DNA from: Alkalibacter rhizosphaerae
GTDB taxonomy: Bacteria; Bacillota; Clostridia; Eubacteriales; Alkalibacteraceae
Reading direction: 5' to 3'
Assembly (NCBI RefSeq): GCF_017352215.1
Contig: NZ_CP071444.1
Span: 868,001 to 932,000 of the forward strand
DNA: 64,000 bases
Positions within the stretch are counted from its first letter, which is position 1; each line of letters opens with the position of its first letter. The notes beneath the pieces were generated by a model. It made no database searches. It worked only from the letters and a program-made list of their open reading frames with translations, and was not told where the DNA came from. Shown here piece by piece: positions 9,056-17,786 of this stretch. Position numbers and translations under genes: made by a program.

Positions 9056-10216
9056 CTATTTATTTATTATATTTTCAATACATAAATTTGTTGCGTTTCC
9101 ACCATAATTCAGATATTTTTCTTTAAATTTTTTGGTATTTAGAGACTCCCTTGAATAATTCATTCGCAATATTTTATCAATTAATTCCGTTTCTGTTTTT
9201 GTTACCCCGTTCGGTAATTCTTTCTCAAGCTCGATATATAATCCTCTTTCTTTTTTATACTGCTCATAATCATAACCAAAACAAAATATAGGTTTCTCCA
9301 GTATCGAGTAATCAAATATTATTGCTGAATAGTCAGATATCAATAAATCTGAAACAATCATTAATTCATTAATTTCTGGATAAGATGAAAAATCTCTAAT
9401 AAAGTCATTAAATTTTAATCCTAGAATTTTATTTGTATAAGCATGTACTCTAATTAAAACTATCCACTCATCGCCGAGCTTTTCTTTCCAGCATTTAAAG
9501 TCAATTGGTGGTTTAATCGAATAACTTCTCCCAACATCTGTGCTATCTCTCCAAGTTGGTGCATATAGAATTATTTTTTTATCAAGAGGTAGACCTAATT
9601 TATTTTTAATCACGTTAACTTGTTTCAAATTATAATTATACAAATAATCATTTCTCGGCAACCCTGTATTAATTATTGCTTTTTCAGAAACTTTAAAATC
9701 TTTAATATATATGTCTTTTTCAAACTGGCCAGCAGAACAAAACAAATCAATATTTGAGAAGTCAAAATCATTTCTACCCTTTACTGCATTCCCAACATAT
9801 TTCAATGGTGTTCCATGCCATGTATTAAGATAGATTGTATTTTTTTTCTTAAAACTCAATCCTCTTTCGATATTCACACAAGAAATCCAATATTTAGACT
9901 TTAGTGCTGTTATGAAATAAGCAAAGGTGTCCATTTGCACTTTTTTGCAACCAGGTATATCATAATTTTCCGGCCCATCCAATGCCCACACAAACTCGTA
10001 ACCTTCGAATCTCTTGTCTTCTATCATCTTTAAATAAATTGCTTTTGGGCTATCATTATATTTTCGCCCATGAGCATTAAACAAAATCATTTTATTATTT
10101 ATAGGCAAAATAAACCCAATTATTCTAAACACTGTACTCATTGTAATTTTATAAACATTTTGAATAATCAAATAATGTTTTAATAAATAATCAATTCTTG
10201 CTCTCAAACCTTTCAT
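9056..10216 (-). CDS. CDP-glycerol (or ribitol) glycerophosphotransferase family protein
   Basis: 386 residues of the TagB/TagF family. Signature blocks are LNTWHGTPLKYVG near residue 130 and LISDYSAIIFDYSILEKP near residue 300, with ILYAPTWRDS between. These enzymes transfer polyol phosphate from a CDP-polyol to a membrane-linked acceptor. In this capsule locus it probably decorates or extends the repeat unit with glycerol-phosphate; it differs clearly from the three GC-richer paralogs at 25.7-29.2 kb. The ATG at 10216 follows AAGGTGA. A mobile element begins just upstream and may cut it off from its original promoter. Confidence 0.85.
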   Translation of the reverse strand: MKGLRARIDYLLKHYLIIQNVYKITMSTVFRIIGFILPINNKMILFNAHGRKYNDSPKAIYLKMIEDKRFEGYEFVWALDGPENYDIPGCKKVQMDTFAYFITALKSKYWISCVNIERGLSFKKKNTIYLNTWHGTPLKYVGNAVKGRNDFDFSNIDLFCSAGQFEKDIYIKDFKVSEKAIINTGLPRNDYLYNYNLKQVNVIKNKLGLPLDKKIILYAPTWRDSTDVGRSYSIKPPIDFKCWKEKLGDEWIVLIRVHAYTNKILGLKFNDFIRDFSSYPEINELMIVSDLLISDYSAIIFDYSILEKPIFCFGYDYEQYKKERGLYIELEKELPNGVTKTETELIDKILRMNYSRESLNTKKFKEKYLNYGGNATNLCIENIINK

Positions 10217-10466
10217 TCTTTCACCTTATATAATGAACTCGTAGTCAAGCTACGGTCATTACCCTTTCTTATTACTGTATAATTGACATAGTGTTGTGGA
10301 TTGGTTACTTCACCTACAGCTTGACTGTTCTTTTGAGGCTCCAACCACATTTCTATGTCTTTTTGTTTATTAGTTGGATAACGCTTCGACGTTTTATCTT
10401 GGGTAAAGATACATGGCATAGATATGTGTGGACCACAACCAATAATATTTATAAGGATGTGATTTT
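10217..10466. other. Left non-coding end of IS110 element (candidate bridge-RNA region)
   Basis: 250 bp between the polymerase-like gene and the IS110 transposase start. IS110-group elements keep a long non-coding left end that encodes the bridge RNA, so this is where one would be expected; I cannot fold it reliably by eye and the outer element boundary is not visible. A TATAAT-like string occurs around 10270. The only ORF (68 codons, - strand) looks accidental. Confidence 0.35.
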
Positions 10467-11524
10467 ATGATCTACGTCGGTATCGATGTTGCCAAAGACA
10501 AACATGACTGTTTTATCGTCTCATCAGAGGGCGAAATCATCAAAGATGTTTTTACGATCTCAAACAGCATCGAAGGTTTTAATTCTTTGCTACTTGCTAT
10601 TCCTGATGTTCCAAAGGACAAAATAAGAGTGGGGTTGGAAGCAACTGGTCATTACAGCATTAATCTCATGAATTTTATCACCGAGAACCAACTACCCCTA
10701 GTCGTCCTTAATCCGCTTCAAACCAATCTTTTTAGAAAGGCTCACACCCTTAGAAAGAGTAAGACGGATAAAATCGATGCGAAACTCATTTCACACATGC
10801 TGCATTCAGGAAACTTCAAACTCCACTCAAATGTATCTTACCATCTTCAGGAGCTTAAGTCACTTACCAGACACAAATCAAGAATAAAAGAGAACCTTTC
10901 CAAATATAAAATTTCTCTAGTTAGAGTTCTGGATATCATGTTTCCCGAACTTGCAGACTTAGTTTATTCACTAAATCAAAAATCTACTTATGCACTTTTA
11001 CGAACTTTCCCATCTAAAGATGCAATCGCTTCTGCTCATCTGACAAAACTGACAAATGTCCTTCGCAATAATTCTAAAGGAAGGTATGGCAGAGAAAAAG
11101 CCATGCTCATCAAGAAAACTGCGGCCGCATCTATTGGATCGGATAGTCGTGCTTTGTCTTTTGAATTGTCTCAGATTCTTTTGTTTATCGATATGTATGC
11201 CAATGAAATCAGCAAAATCGATGCGCAAATCAAAGTCATCATGGATGATATACAAAGCCCGATTCTCTCCGTTCCTGGTATATCCTATGGCCTGGGCTCT
11301 GTCATCCTGGCTGAAATCGGAGATATCTCCAGATTTGAATCTCCTTCAAAACTCTTGGCATTTGCCGGTCTGGAACCGTCAACCTACCAGTCTGGCAGTT
11401 ACACTGCCAGTGGAATGAAAATGGTCAAACGGGGGTCTTCTTACCTTAGGTGGGCCCTTTTAGAAGCCGCTCGCTTAATCAGTATCGGTAATTGTCAACA
11501 TAGTTGTCGCTTTTCTCAAATATG

Positions 11525-12604
11525 CTAGCATGCTTTTTCACTGTTTTTTTCTTTTGATGGATTCAGCCAAACGGCTTGTTCCATGGTGCAGTTTTGAACC
11601 GGTCCGGTCCATCGTTCAGGGTTCTTTGCCTTTGCAGTTTCCAGTATTTCTTTTCTTCTTTGAAGGATCTCATCGGACGATCCATTGTGTCTTTGGTTGG
11701 GAGTCAAAAATTTCAAGCTGCTGTGGTGGTGGTCATTATTATAATAATCAACGAAGGCATCGACCCATCTGCGGGCAGTTTCAATATCTGAAAATCCATT
11801 ATGGGGAAAAGATGGCATGTATTTGACCGTTCGGAACATTGACTCAATATAAGCATTGTCATTGCTCACTCTTGGCCTGCTGTTGGATCGCACGATCCCT
11901 AGATTATACAGCGTTGTCAACAAGGAAGCACCTTTCATCGGACTTCCGTTATCAGAATGTAACACCAAAGGCTCGTTCTTCATCAATACATTTTCAGAGT
12001 ACGCAGCCTTCTTCACAAGAACACTGGCGTTTTCAGAACTCTCGTGATCCCAGATCTCCCAGCCAACCACTTTGCGGCTGAATAAATCAATGATCATGTA
12101 CAGGTAATAGTATATTCCTTTCACGGGTCCTGGAAGCCAGGTGATATCCCACATCCAGACCTGATTGGGGCCTGTTGCACAATGTGTTGTAATATTCTTG
12201 CTTATGGGTGCTTTTGCATAGCCCCGATGATTGACTTGACCAAAATATCTCAAGACCCGATAAAAACTTGAAACCGAAGCGATATATATTCCTTCTTTAT
12301 CAATGAGCTTATGAAAGACTTGATTTGGTGAAAGGCTTCGATGTTCCTTTTGGTTCATCACCTCCAGGATCCTCTTCTCCTCCTCCAAATGCAGCTTGTT
12401 TGCAGGTATGGGTCTTAGCGCATCCGGACGACCGTCTTTTGTATCGTTACCTTGAACTTTCCAGCGCTGGTAGGTCCTCTCGCTGATACCGACGACTTCG
12501 CAAGCCTTGAACTGTCTGGCTCCAGAAAGGACTGCTTCGTCGATGGCCACAACCACTTTGATGCGATTTGATTGGCTGGTCAATCTTCCTCGTCCGAACT
12601 CCAA
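11525..12604 (-). CDS. IS3-family transposase OrfB (DDE integrase domain)
   Basis: 359 residues with an HTH_21 segment and an rve integrase core. The DDE triad is visible: MWDITWLPG (first Asp), LHSDNGSPM (second Asp) and NAYIESMFRTVK (Glu). The nominal start is TTG at 12604, but production is more likely as an OrfAB fusion by -1 frameshifting just upstream. Complete and without internal stops. Confidence 0.9.
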   Translation of the reverse strand: MEFGRGRLTSQSNRIKVVVAIDEAVLSGARQFKACEVVGISERTYQRWKVQGNDTKDGRPDALRPIPANKLHLEEEKRILEVMNQKEHRSLSPNQVFHKLIDKEGIYIASVSSFYRVLRYFGQVNHRGYAKAPISKNITTHCATGPNQVWMWDITWLPGPVKGIYYYLYMIIDLFSRKVVGWEIWDHESSENASVLVKKAAYSENVLMKNEPLVLHSDNGSPMKGASLLTTLYNLGIVRSNSRPRVSNDNAYIESMFRTVKYMPSFPHNGFSDIETARRWVDAFVDYYNNDHHHSSLKFLTPNQRHNGSSDEILQRRKEILETAKAKNPERWTGPVQNCTMEQAVWLNPSKEKNSEKAC

Positions 12605-13068
12605 ATCGCTTGCATCTTTTTTTTTAATACCAAGAGTGCGGCAGCTTCGGCAAGAGCTTTCTCCTTGCGCTCCAGTTCCTTTTTTGTAAGTTTAAGCTCT
12701 GCTTGACTGTCCTTAAGTTCTTTTTTGACCTTGGATTCTTCAGCTGTTTCACCGGTGATGAATGCTTGCTTCCAGACTTCGATTTCCTCCGCATATATGC
12801 CTTTGCGTCGGCAATATTCTGAGAGCTCATGGTTGTTGAGTGGACTGGTCTCAATAATGATTTGCAACTGCATTTCTTTAGAATATTTTTGTTTGGAGCC
12901 TGCATGATCCTGATAGACCGTCCCTTTGGCTTTTGCCTTTTTACGCCATTTATACAGGGTTTGTTCATGAACATGATACTCATCAACCAGTTCCTTAATG
13001 GACCTGTTTTCGGGTGGTAACATCAACTTGATTAATTTGTCTTTAAATTCTTTACTGTAGGTAGCCAT
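12580..13068 (-). CDS. IS3-family transposase OrfA (helix-turn-helix)
   Basis: 162 residues from the ATG at 13068 (MATYSKEFKDK), which has AGAGAGG upstream; a TTG at 13122 would add 18 residues and lies in the terminal repeat. An N-terminal helix-turn-helix (SIKELVDEYHVHEQTLYKWR) binds the element ends; a Lys/Glu-rich leucine-zipper-like coiled coil follows (residues ~100-150). It ends in ALLVLKKKMQ, where AAAAAAAAAG allows a -1 shift into orfB. Alone, OrfA usually acts as a repressor or helper. Confidence 0.88.
   Translation of the reverse strand: MATYSKEFKDKLIKLMLPPENRSIKELVDEYHVHEQTLYKWRKKAKAKGTVYQDHAGSKQKYSKEMQLQIIIETSPLNNHELSEYCRRKGIYAEEIEVWKQAFITGETAEESKVKKELKDSQAELKLTKKELERKEKALAEAAALLVLKKKMQAIWSSDEED
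12616..12625 (-). other. Programmed -1 frameshift site (A9G) between orfA and orfB
   Basis: On the - strand the overlap carries nine A residues followed by G, in codons TTA AAA AAA AAG of orfA. Slipping back one base on A-AAA-AAG leads into GAT GCA AGC GAT TTG GAG, i.e. straight into the orfB frame. This is the classical slippery site of IS3 elements. No stem-loop was checked downstream. Confidence 0.75.
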
Positions 13069-13292
13069 ATTGATCCTCTCTCTCTTGGCTACTAGCATAT
13101 AATATTTTTGATCACCCGACAACTATCCTAACACAGGGGGGTATCAAAGATCCTACATTTCGGTCATATTGCCTCAAGAAAAAATCGGAAGGGAAACATC
13201 ATTGCATCGCTATTTCTCATGTTGCAAAAAAACTTGTCAGAGTTCTACACCATTTGTTGACTCACCAGATTGACTTCGTTCCACAAATTTAA

Positions 13293-13398
13293 TTAACCTG
13301 GATTCCTTGATAATTCAAAGTAGCTTCCACTACTTCTGTTTGCTGTGCCTTTTTTTCGTATTAGATGACATTCTAATTAATCATCTTTACCTAAAAAA
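13293..13398. other. Right end of IS110 element and junction, no gene
   Basis: 106 bp from the restored IS110 stop to the stop of the next capsule gene. The right end of the IS110 element must lie here, but these elements lack terminal inverted repeats and the border cannot be fixed from this sequence alone. Confidence 0.35.
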
Positions 13399-14259
13399 TT
13401 ACCTTGACTTCATATAGTTGGTCTCAGCACGCTTAATTGACTCTCTAAACCCGCAAACTCTATAATCACTCTCATATTCCGACATACTCATGTCATAAAC
13501 CAAGTCACCAAACACCTTATTCACTATACTTACATTCAGTAGCCTTAATAAGGGGTTAAACAACTTAGTCATTTGCACTCGCTTGTCATGCGCTTCGGAA
13601 ATCAACCTAACCATCTCGCTGGTATTCACATACTCAGCATTCTGTGGGAAAAAAAGTCCACTTTTTCTGTTATTAATAAGCTGCCTTACAAACTCACATA
13701 AATTATCTATATAGACCATACTTCGCTTGTTATCAATCTGTGGAAATATTGGAGTCCTAAGAGCTAGTCTGGCTAATCTAGGATAATTTCCTTTGCATCC
13801 TTTTCCATAAACCATTGGGGGCCTCAATGTTGCAACTGTAAATGAATTATCCTGCAACTTGTTGATCAATTCTTCTGCTTCGATTTTTGACTTCCCATAA
13901 GCACTATTTGGTTTAATCGGTGAATTTTTCTCGATACTGCCACTCTCAATCCCATATACACTCATTGAACTTAGAAAAACAAACTGCTCTACACCATCTT
14001 GTTTCGCCTTTTGAGCTGTTTGATAGGCCAAATCCCTATTCACTTTATAGTAAAGAGCCTCGTTATCACTTGTTTCCTTTATATGAGCTATCCCAGCTAC
14101 ATGAAAAACAACATCATACTGAGAAAAATCCTTCTCTTCCCATGACCCATCTTTCATATCTATCGTATCTACTTTATATTTATCAGGTTCTCTCATGAGC
14201 CATTTCTCAAGAGATGTACCTATGTAACTGTTCTTACCAGTGATTAATATATTTTTCAT
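13399..14259 (-). CDS. NAD-dependent epimerase/dehydratase (extended SDR)
   Basis: 286 residues. MKNILITGKNSYIGTSLEKW is the nucleotide-binding Gly motif and NSAYGKSKIEAEEL carries the catalytic Y-x3-K pair. It resembles GalE/WbpV-type sugar epimerases or 4-reductases found beside PglC-type sugar transferases. Partner: the sugar transferase gene immediately upstream (33 bp gap). The likely job is to make the nucleotide sugar that the transferase loads onto undecaprenyl phosphate, for example a 4-epimer or 4-keto reduction product; the exact substrate is unknown. Confidence 0.82.
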   Translation of the reverse strand: MKNILITGKNSYIGTSLEKWLMREPDKYKVDTIDMKDGSWEEKDFSQYDVVFHVAGIAHIKETSDNEALYYKVNRDLAYQTAQKAKQDGVEQFVFLSSMSVYGIESGSIEKNSPIKPNSAYGKSKIEAEELINKLQDNSFTVATLRPPMVYGKGCKGNYPRLARLALRTPIFPQIDNKRSMVYIDNLCEFVRQLINNRKSGLFFPQNAEYVNTSEMVRLISEAHDKRVQMTKLFNPLLRLLNVSIVNKVFGDLVYDMSMSEYESDYRVCGFRESIKRAETNYMKSR

Positions 14260-14291
14260 TATGTCACCCCTATAAGTTGGAAAGGAAAAGA

Positions 14292-14903
14292 CTAAATATT
14301 CTTGCCCTTATCATTACTGCCTGTACCGCCCTCAACTACCCCTTCTGATCTTAGCACTGAAAATATTGTTCCAACAAAACATTTAACATCAAACAAGAAA
14401 CTGATTTTATCAACATATTCCCCGTCTAATTTTGCTTTTATCTCTATAGGCAATTCATCTCTACCATTAATTTGCGCCCAGCCTGTAAGGCCAACCGGCA
14501 CGTCATTGGCACCGTATTTATCTCGCTCGTTAATAAGATCATACTGATTCCAAAGCGCCGGTCTTGGACCGATGATACTCATCTCACCTTTAAATATATT
14601 GATGATTTGAGGTAACTCGTCCAGAGAAGTTTTACGTAGGAACTTACCTACCGTTGTAATCCACTGATCCGGATTTTCTAACAGATGCGTAGGCGTGTCC
14701 TTTGGTGTGTCAATTCGCATAGTTCGAAACTTCAATATACTGAAATGACTCTTATGGATTCCAACTCTCTTCTGTTTAAAAAGAACAGGTCCAGGGGAGT
14801 CAAGCTTGATTGCGATGATTAGTATTGCAAATATCGGAGAAAGAACGATTAACCCGATCGCCGATAGTAATATATCAATTAGTCTTTTTACTTTCATGTA
14901 CAT
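14292..14903 (-). CDS. Initiating undecaprenyl-phosphate sugar-1-phosphate transferase
   Basis: 203 residues from ATG 14903 (MYMKVKRLIDILL), 8 nt after GGAGG; the longer frame to 14972 is unlikely. One membrane helix (residues ~8-30) is followed by the bacterial sugar transferase domain: SPGPVLFKQKRVG, ILKFRTMR, TSLDELPQIINIFKGEMSII and GPRPAL. This is the monotopic phosphoglycosyl transferase that starts repeat-unit synthesis by moving a sugar-1-phosphate to undecaprenyl phosphate at the inner membrane face. It is short, like PglC, without the WbaP N-terminal domain. Confidence 0.92.
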   Translation of the reverse strand: MYMKVKRLIDILLSAIGLIVLSPIFAILIIAIKLDSPGPVLFKQKRVGIHKSHFSILKFRTMRIDTPKDTPTHLLENPDQWITTVGKFLRKTSLDELPQIINIFKGEMSIIGPRPALWNQYDLINERDKYGANDVPVGLTGWAQINGRDELPIEIKAKLDGEYVDKISFLFDVKCFVGTIFSVLRSEGVVEGGTGSNDKGKNI

Positions 14904-14968
14904 GTGGGTAACCTCCGAATGCAATCTGGTTGGTAAGTAGAAAGTTGGAATGTTGGAAAGGAAAAACT

Positions 14969-15322
14969 TCACCCCAATTTCCTAATTAATCCTGCCAATA
15001 GTCTTCCTACTTCCATTGCTAAATTTAATAGCTCTTTATACTTTTGTTCATCTATATATTTCAAATCTCTAGCTAAGAACATCTGATATTTCACTTCTTC
15101 TAGTGAGCCTCTAGCAATCAGTAAAAACCTGTTATAATCTTTATTAGAACCTCTAGCTTTACCTTCAACTATGTTGCTGGGTATTGAAACAGCTGCTCTT
15201 CTAAACTGCGAAGTCAAGCCGAACTGCTCGTCTTTTGGAAAGTTTTTTGTGACCTCATATATTTTTAAGACCAACTCTTGTGCCTTTTGCCATACTATCA
15301 ATTTACTAGTATCTTCATACAT
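14969..15322 (-). CDS. Four-helix-bundle protein (S23 / 23S rRNA intervening-sequence family)
   Basis: 117 residues from ATG 15322 (MYEDTSKLIVWQKAQELV). The core FPKDEQFGLTSQFRRAAVSI followed by PSNIVEGKARGS is the hallmark of this small all-helical family. Its function is unknown; genes occur both inside 23S rRNA intervening sequences and, as here, singly in polysaccharide loci. The longer frame to 15424 reads through low-complexity repeats and is less likely. The gene is flanked by runs of the short motif TTGGAAAGTTGG (see findings). Confidence 0.85.
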   Translation of the reverse strand: MYEDTSKLIVWQKAQELVLKIYEVTKNFPKDEQFGLTSQFRRAAVSIPSNIVEGKARGSNKDYNRFLLIARGSLEEVKYQMFLARDLKYIDEQKYKELLNLAMEVGRLLAGLIRKLG

Positions 15323-15907
15323 AGTGAAACCTACGGTTTCTTTAGTCTTCAGTTGGTCGGCTTTCAGTTGGTCAGGAAGTTCAAAAGCTTTTCCTGTCCA
15401 CTGTCCAACTTTCCAACTTTCCACTTAACGCTCTTCCTTTCCAACAGACCAACTGTCCACCTGCCAGCTCTTTATCCTTTCACCATACTCACGTCGAATC
15501 GGCAACTTCCATTTATTCCCATTTTGCAGGATCTGGCAGAATCATTTTTCACCTCTGCAACATCTTGTGTTTTCAATTTCACACTCATCCTTACATCACA
15601 ACCAAGGCACTTCTTCCCCTGGTTTTTCGTCTTACTCACCTTCACTTCCACCAACGTGCACACTGCTCTTCACTTTTCCATTCTCATAGCTAATGACACC
15701 ATCCGTTGAACATACATCATCAAAATTCTCGATAACAAATTGATGAAACACACTGTTTCTTACGATAAAACGATCCTTGGTGATTATCACATCAAAAGCC
15801 AAGGATGCTGACACGTTGCATTCAGTTGAGCAAATTCCTTAAATATCCCGTCTCTATTATACCAAAATCCATATCTACTGTATAGCAAGCCGAATTATCC
15901 GAGGGAA
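15323..15907. repeat. 585-bp gap with short CCAACTTTCC-type repeats; no confident gene
   Basis: Between about 15340 and 15470 the sequence is made of imperfect repeats of CCAACTTTCC / CAGTTGGTC / TCCAACTGTCC. Related TTGGAA strings occur at 14276-14286 and 14936-14960, on the other side of the four-helix gene. From 15470 to 15815 two short overlapping - strand frames (63 and 60 codons) exist, but neither has a recognised domain or good ribosome site; they may be debris of a decayed gene. Confidence 0.45.
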
Positions 15908-16885
15908 TCACCGATTCTCCAATTTATACTGATACCAAGATACCGTTTCCCTCAGGCTTTCGTCAAATTTTCGATTTGGTTTCCAATCCAATTCATTCAT
16001 CAATTTTCGGTTGTCGATAGCATATCGGCGATCGTGTCCCAAGCGATCAGGTACATGCTTCAGTAGCGTGATCGATTTTCCCAAAATTTGAAGGATCTCT
16101 TTTGCTACATCTAGGTTTGTTCTTTCACATGATGCGCCTATATTATAAATCTCTCCAGGTCTAGCACCGTTTAAGACCGCTTCGATCCCGGCACAATGAT
16201 CCTCTACATGGATCCAATCACGGATTTGTAGTCCATTACCATAAATCGGGGCTTTCTCATCACGCAAGGCTTTTTGGATGATCATGGGTATGAATTTTTC
16301 TTTATGCTGGTTTGGTCCGTAATTGTTGCTGCATCGCGTGATGTTGACTGGTAGCCCGTAGGTTTTATAATACGACTGAACCAACAAATCAGCTCCTGCC
16401 TTGGATGCCGCATAAGGGCTGGATGGATCGATGGAGGAGCACTCTGTGAACAAACCTGTTTCCCCAAGGGCACCGTACACTTCATCCGTAGAAATTTGAA
16501 CAAACCTCTTGTTCTTCATGTCCTTGGCCTTTTTCCAGGAGTTTAATGCAGACTCCAGAAGAATTTGGGTCCCCATGACATTCGTTGAAACAAAGACCTC
16601 CGGCCCTTCGATGCTTCGGTCCACGTGGGTTTCTGCTGCGAAGTGAACGACTGCATCGATCTCATTTTCTTGAAATATCAATTCTACAATACTTTTGTCT
16701 CGAATATCTCCATGGATCCATTGATGCCTTGTATGGCTCAAGAATTCTTCCATGTTTTCCATATTACCGGCATAGGTCAATGCATCCAGATTGATGATCT
16801 GCACCTCTTTATTATGGACAAGGATCCCATTTATGAAATTGCTGCCGATAAAGCCGGCTCCGCCGGTGACCAAGAGTGTCTTCAT
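15908..16885 (-). CDS. rfbB: dTDP-glucose 4,6-dehydratase
   Basis: 325 residues. VTGGAGFIGSNFI is the NAD motif, DAVVHFAAETHVDRS and ISTDEVYG are RmlB hallmarks, and SPYAASKAGADLL gives the Y-x3-K pair. It converts dTDP-glucose to dTDP-4-keto-6-deoxyglucose. It overlaps rfbA by 4 bp (ATGA), so both are one operon. rfbC and rfbD, needed for dTDP-L-rhamnose, are not in the window, so either they lie elsewhere or the 4-keto sugar feeds another deoxysugar. Confidence 0.95.
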   Translation of the reverse strand: MKTLLVTGGAGFIGSNFINGILVHNKEVQIINLDALTYAGNMENMEEFLSHTRHQWIHGDIRDKSIVELIFQENEIDAVVHFAAETHVDRSIEGPEVFVSTNVMGTQILLESALNSWKKAKDMKNKRFVQISTDEVYGALGETGLFTECSSIDPSSPYAASKAGADLLVQSYYKTYGLPVNITRCSNNYGPNQHKEKFIPMIIQKALRDEKAPIYGNGLQIRDWIHVEDHCAGIEAVLNGARPGEIYNIGASCERTNLDVAKEILQILGKSITLLKHVPDRLGHDRRYAIDNRKLMNELDWKPNRKFDESLRETVSWYQYKLENR

Positions 16886-17760
16886 TTGCTTGAATATCCT
16901 TCCAACAGGGAAAGAATGTACTTCCCATATTCTGTCATGTTCATTTCTTTCCCCAACTCATATAACTGATTTTCATCGATGAAACCACGCCGCCAAGCGA
17001 TTTCTTCAATACACGCGATATAAAATCCTTGCCTGGACTGTATGACTTCTACAAACTCTGCGGCTTTGATCAATCCATGAGGGGTCCCGGTATCCAACCA
17101 GGCCATGCCCCGACCCATCTGGATCCCGTGAAGCTCTCCACGCTGTAAGTACTCCCTGTTCAAGTCCGTGATCTCCAGTTCTTTCCTGGCAGATGGTTTC
17201 AACTTCTTCGCAATTTTCACCGCCTTGTTGTCATAGAAATACAAACCTGGAATGGCAAAATTGGATCTCGGCTTTGTTGGTTTTTCTTCAATGGACAACA
17301 CTTGAGCATCTTCCCCAAATTCAAGGACGCCAAAATCTCTGGCATCCTTGACCGGGTAGCCAAAAACTGTGGCGCCACTTTTGTTTTCCTGTGCTTGAAG
17401 AAGTATTTTTGTCAGGTCTAACCCATAAAAGACATTGTCTCCCAAGATCACGCAAACACTCTCATTTTGAATGAACTCTTCCCCGATCAAGATGGCATCT
17501 GCAATGCCTCTGGGATTTTCCTGTATCATGTATTTCAATGAGATCCCCAAGCGAGAACCATCCTCAAAGAGACGTCGAAAAGAATCCACATCTTCCGGAT
17601 TCGTAATGAGCAGGATATTGCGGATCCCGGCAAGCATCAGAACGGATAATGGATAATAAATCATCGGTTTATCGTAAATGGGTAAAAGGTGTTTGTTGAC
17701 GGTTTTCGTTATGGGGAACAGTCTGCTTCCAGTTCCGCCTGCCAGTATGATCCCTTTCAT
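16882..17760 (-). CDS. rfbA: Glucose-1-phosphate thymidylyltransferase
   Basis: 292 residues, the usual RmlA length. It begins MKGIILAGGTGSRLFPITK, the nucleotidyltransferase signature with the catalytic Arg and Lys, and has YYPLSVLMLAGIR, GDNVFYG and EEKPTKPRSN. It makes dTDP-glucose from dTTP and glucose-1-phosphate for RfbB. It lies 26 bp downstream of the broken cpsD gene and probably shares the promoter at 19.24 kb. Confidence 0.95.
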   Translation of the reverse strand: MKGIILAGGTGSRLFPITKTVNKHLLPIYDKPMIYYPLSVLMLAGIRNILLITNPEDVDSFRRLFEDGSRLGISLKYMIQENPRGIADAILIGEEFIQNESVCVILGDNVFYGLDLTKILLQAQENKSGATVFGYPVKDARDFGVLEFGEDAQVLSIEEKPTKPRSNFAIPGLYFYDNKAVKIAKKLKPSARKELEITDLNREYLQRGELHGIQMGRGMAWLDTGTPHGLIKAAEFVEVIQSRQGFYIACIEEIAWRRGFIDENQLYELGKEMNMTEYGKYILSLLEGYSSK

Positions 17761-17786
17761 AAAACTTCCACCCCCGAGGTTTATCT

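Larger units (their letters stand above)
11487..13140 (-). mobile_element. IS3-family insertion sequence, nested in the IS110 element
   Basis: A 1654-bp element, bounded from the restoration of the IS110 reading frame. The 5-bp sequence GTATC stands on both sides (11482-11486 and 13141-13145) as the likely target duplication. Both ends share ATAGTTGTCG in inverted orientation (11500-11509 and complement of 13117-13126), but the outermost bases do not match well. It carries orfA and orfB in the usual IS3 overlap with a -1 frameshift signal; both frames look intact, so it may be active. Confidence 0.85.
10467..13292 (+). pseudogene. IS110-family transposase, split by an IS3-family insertion
   Basis: The N-terminal 340 codons (10467-11486) encode a DEDD RuvC-like domain (VGIDVAKDKHD, GLEATGHYSINL, KTDKIDAKLI) and the Transposase_20 part (VPGISYGLGSVILAEIGD, AFAGLEPSTYQSGSY). 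After ARLISI the frame runs into foreign sequence and stops at 11528. The missing C terminus is on the other side of the insertion: from 13146 the same strand reads KDPTFRSYCLKKKSEGKHH and continues to a TAA at 13290-13292. Joining the parts restores a 388-residue transposase in frame. The first part could still give a truncated protein with a 13-residue foreign tail. Confidence 0.92.

Noticed and set aside
10213-10419. 68-codon - strand frame before the IS110 transposase
   Set aside because: No ribosome site or domain; lies in the expected non-coding end of the element.
15472-15814. Two short overlapping - strand frames as genes
   Set aside because: No domain, no ribosome site, overlapping in different frames; reported only as possible debris.
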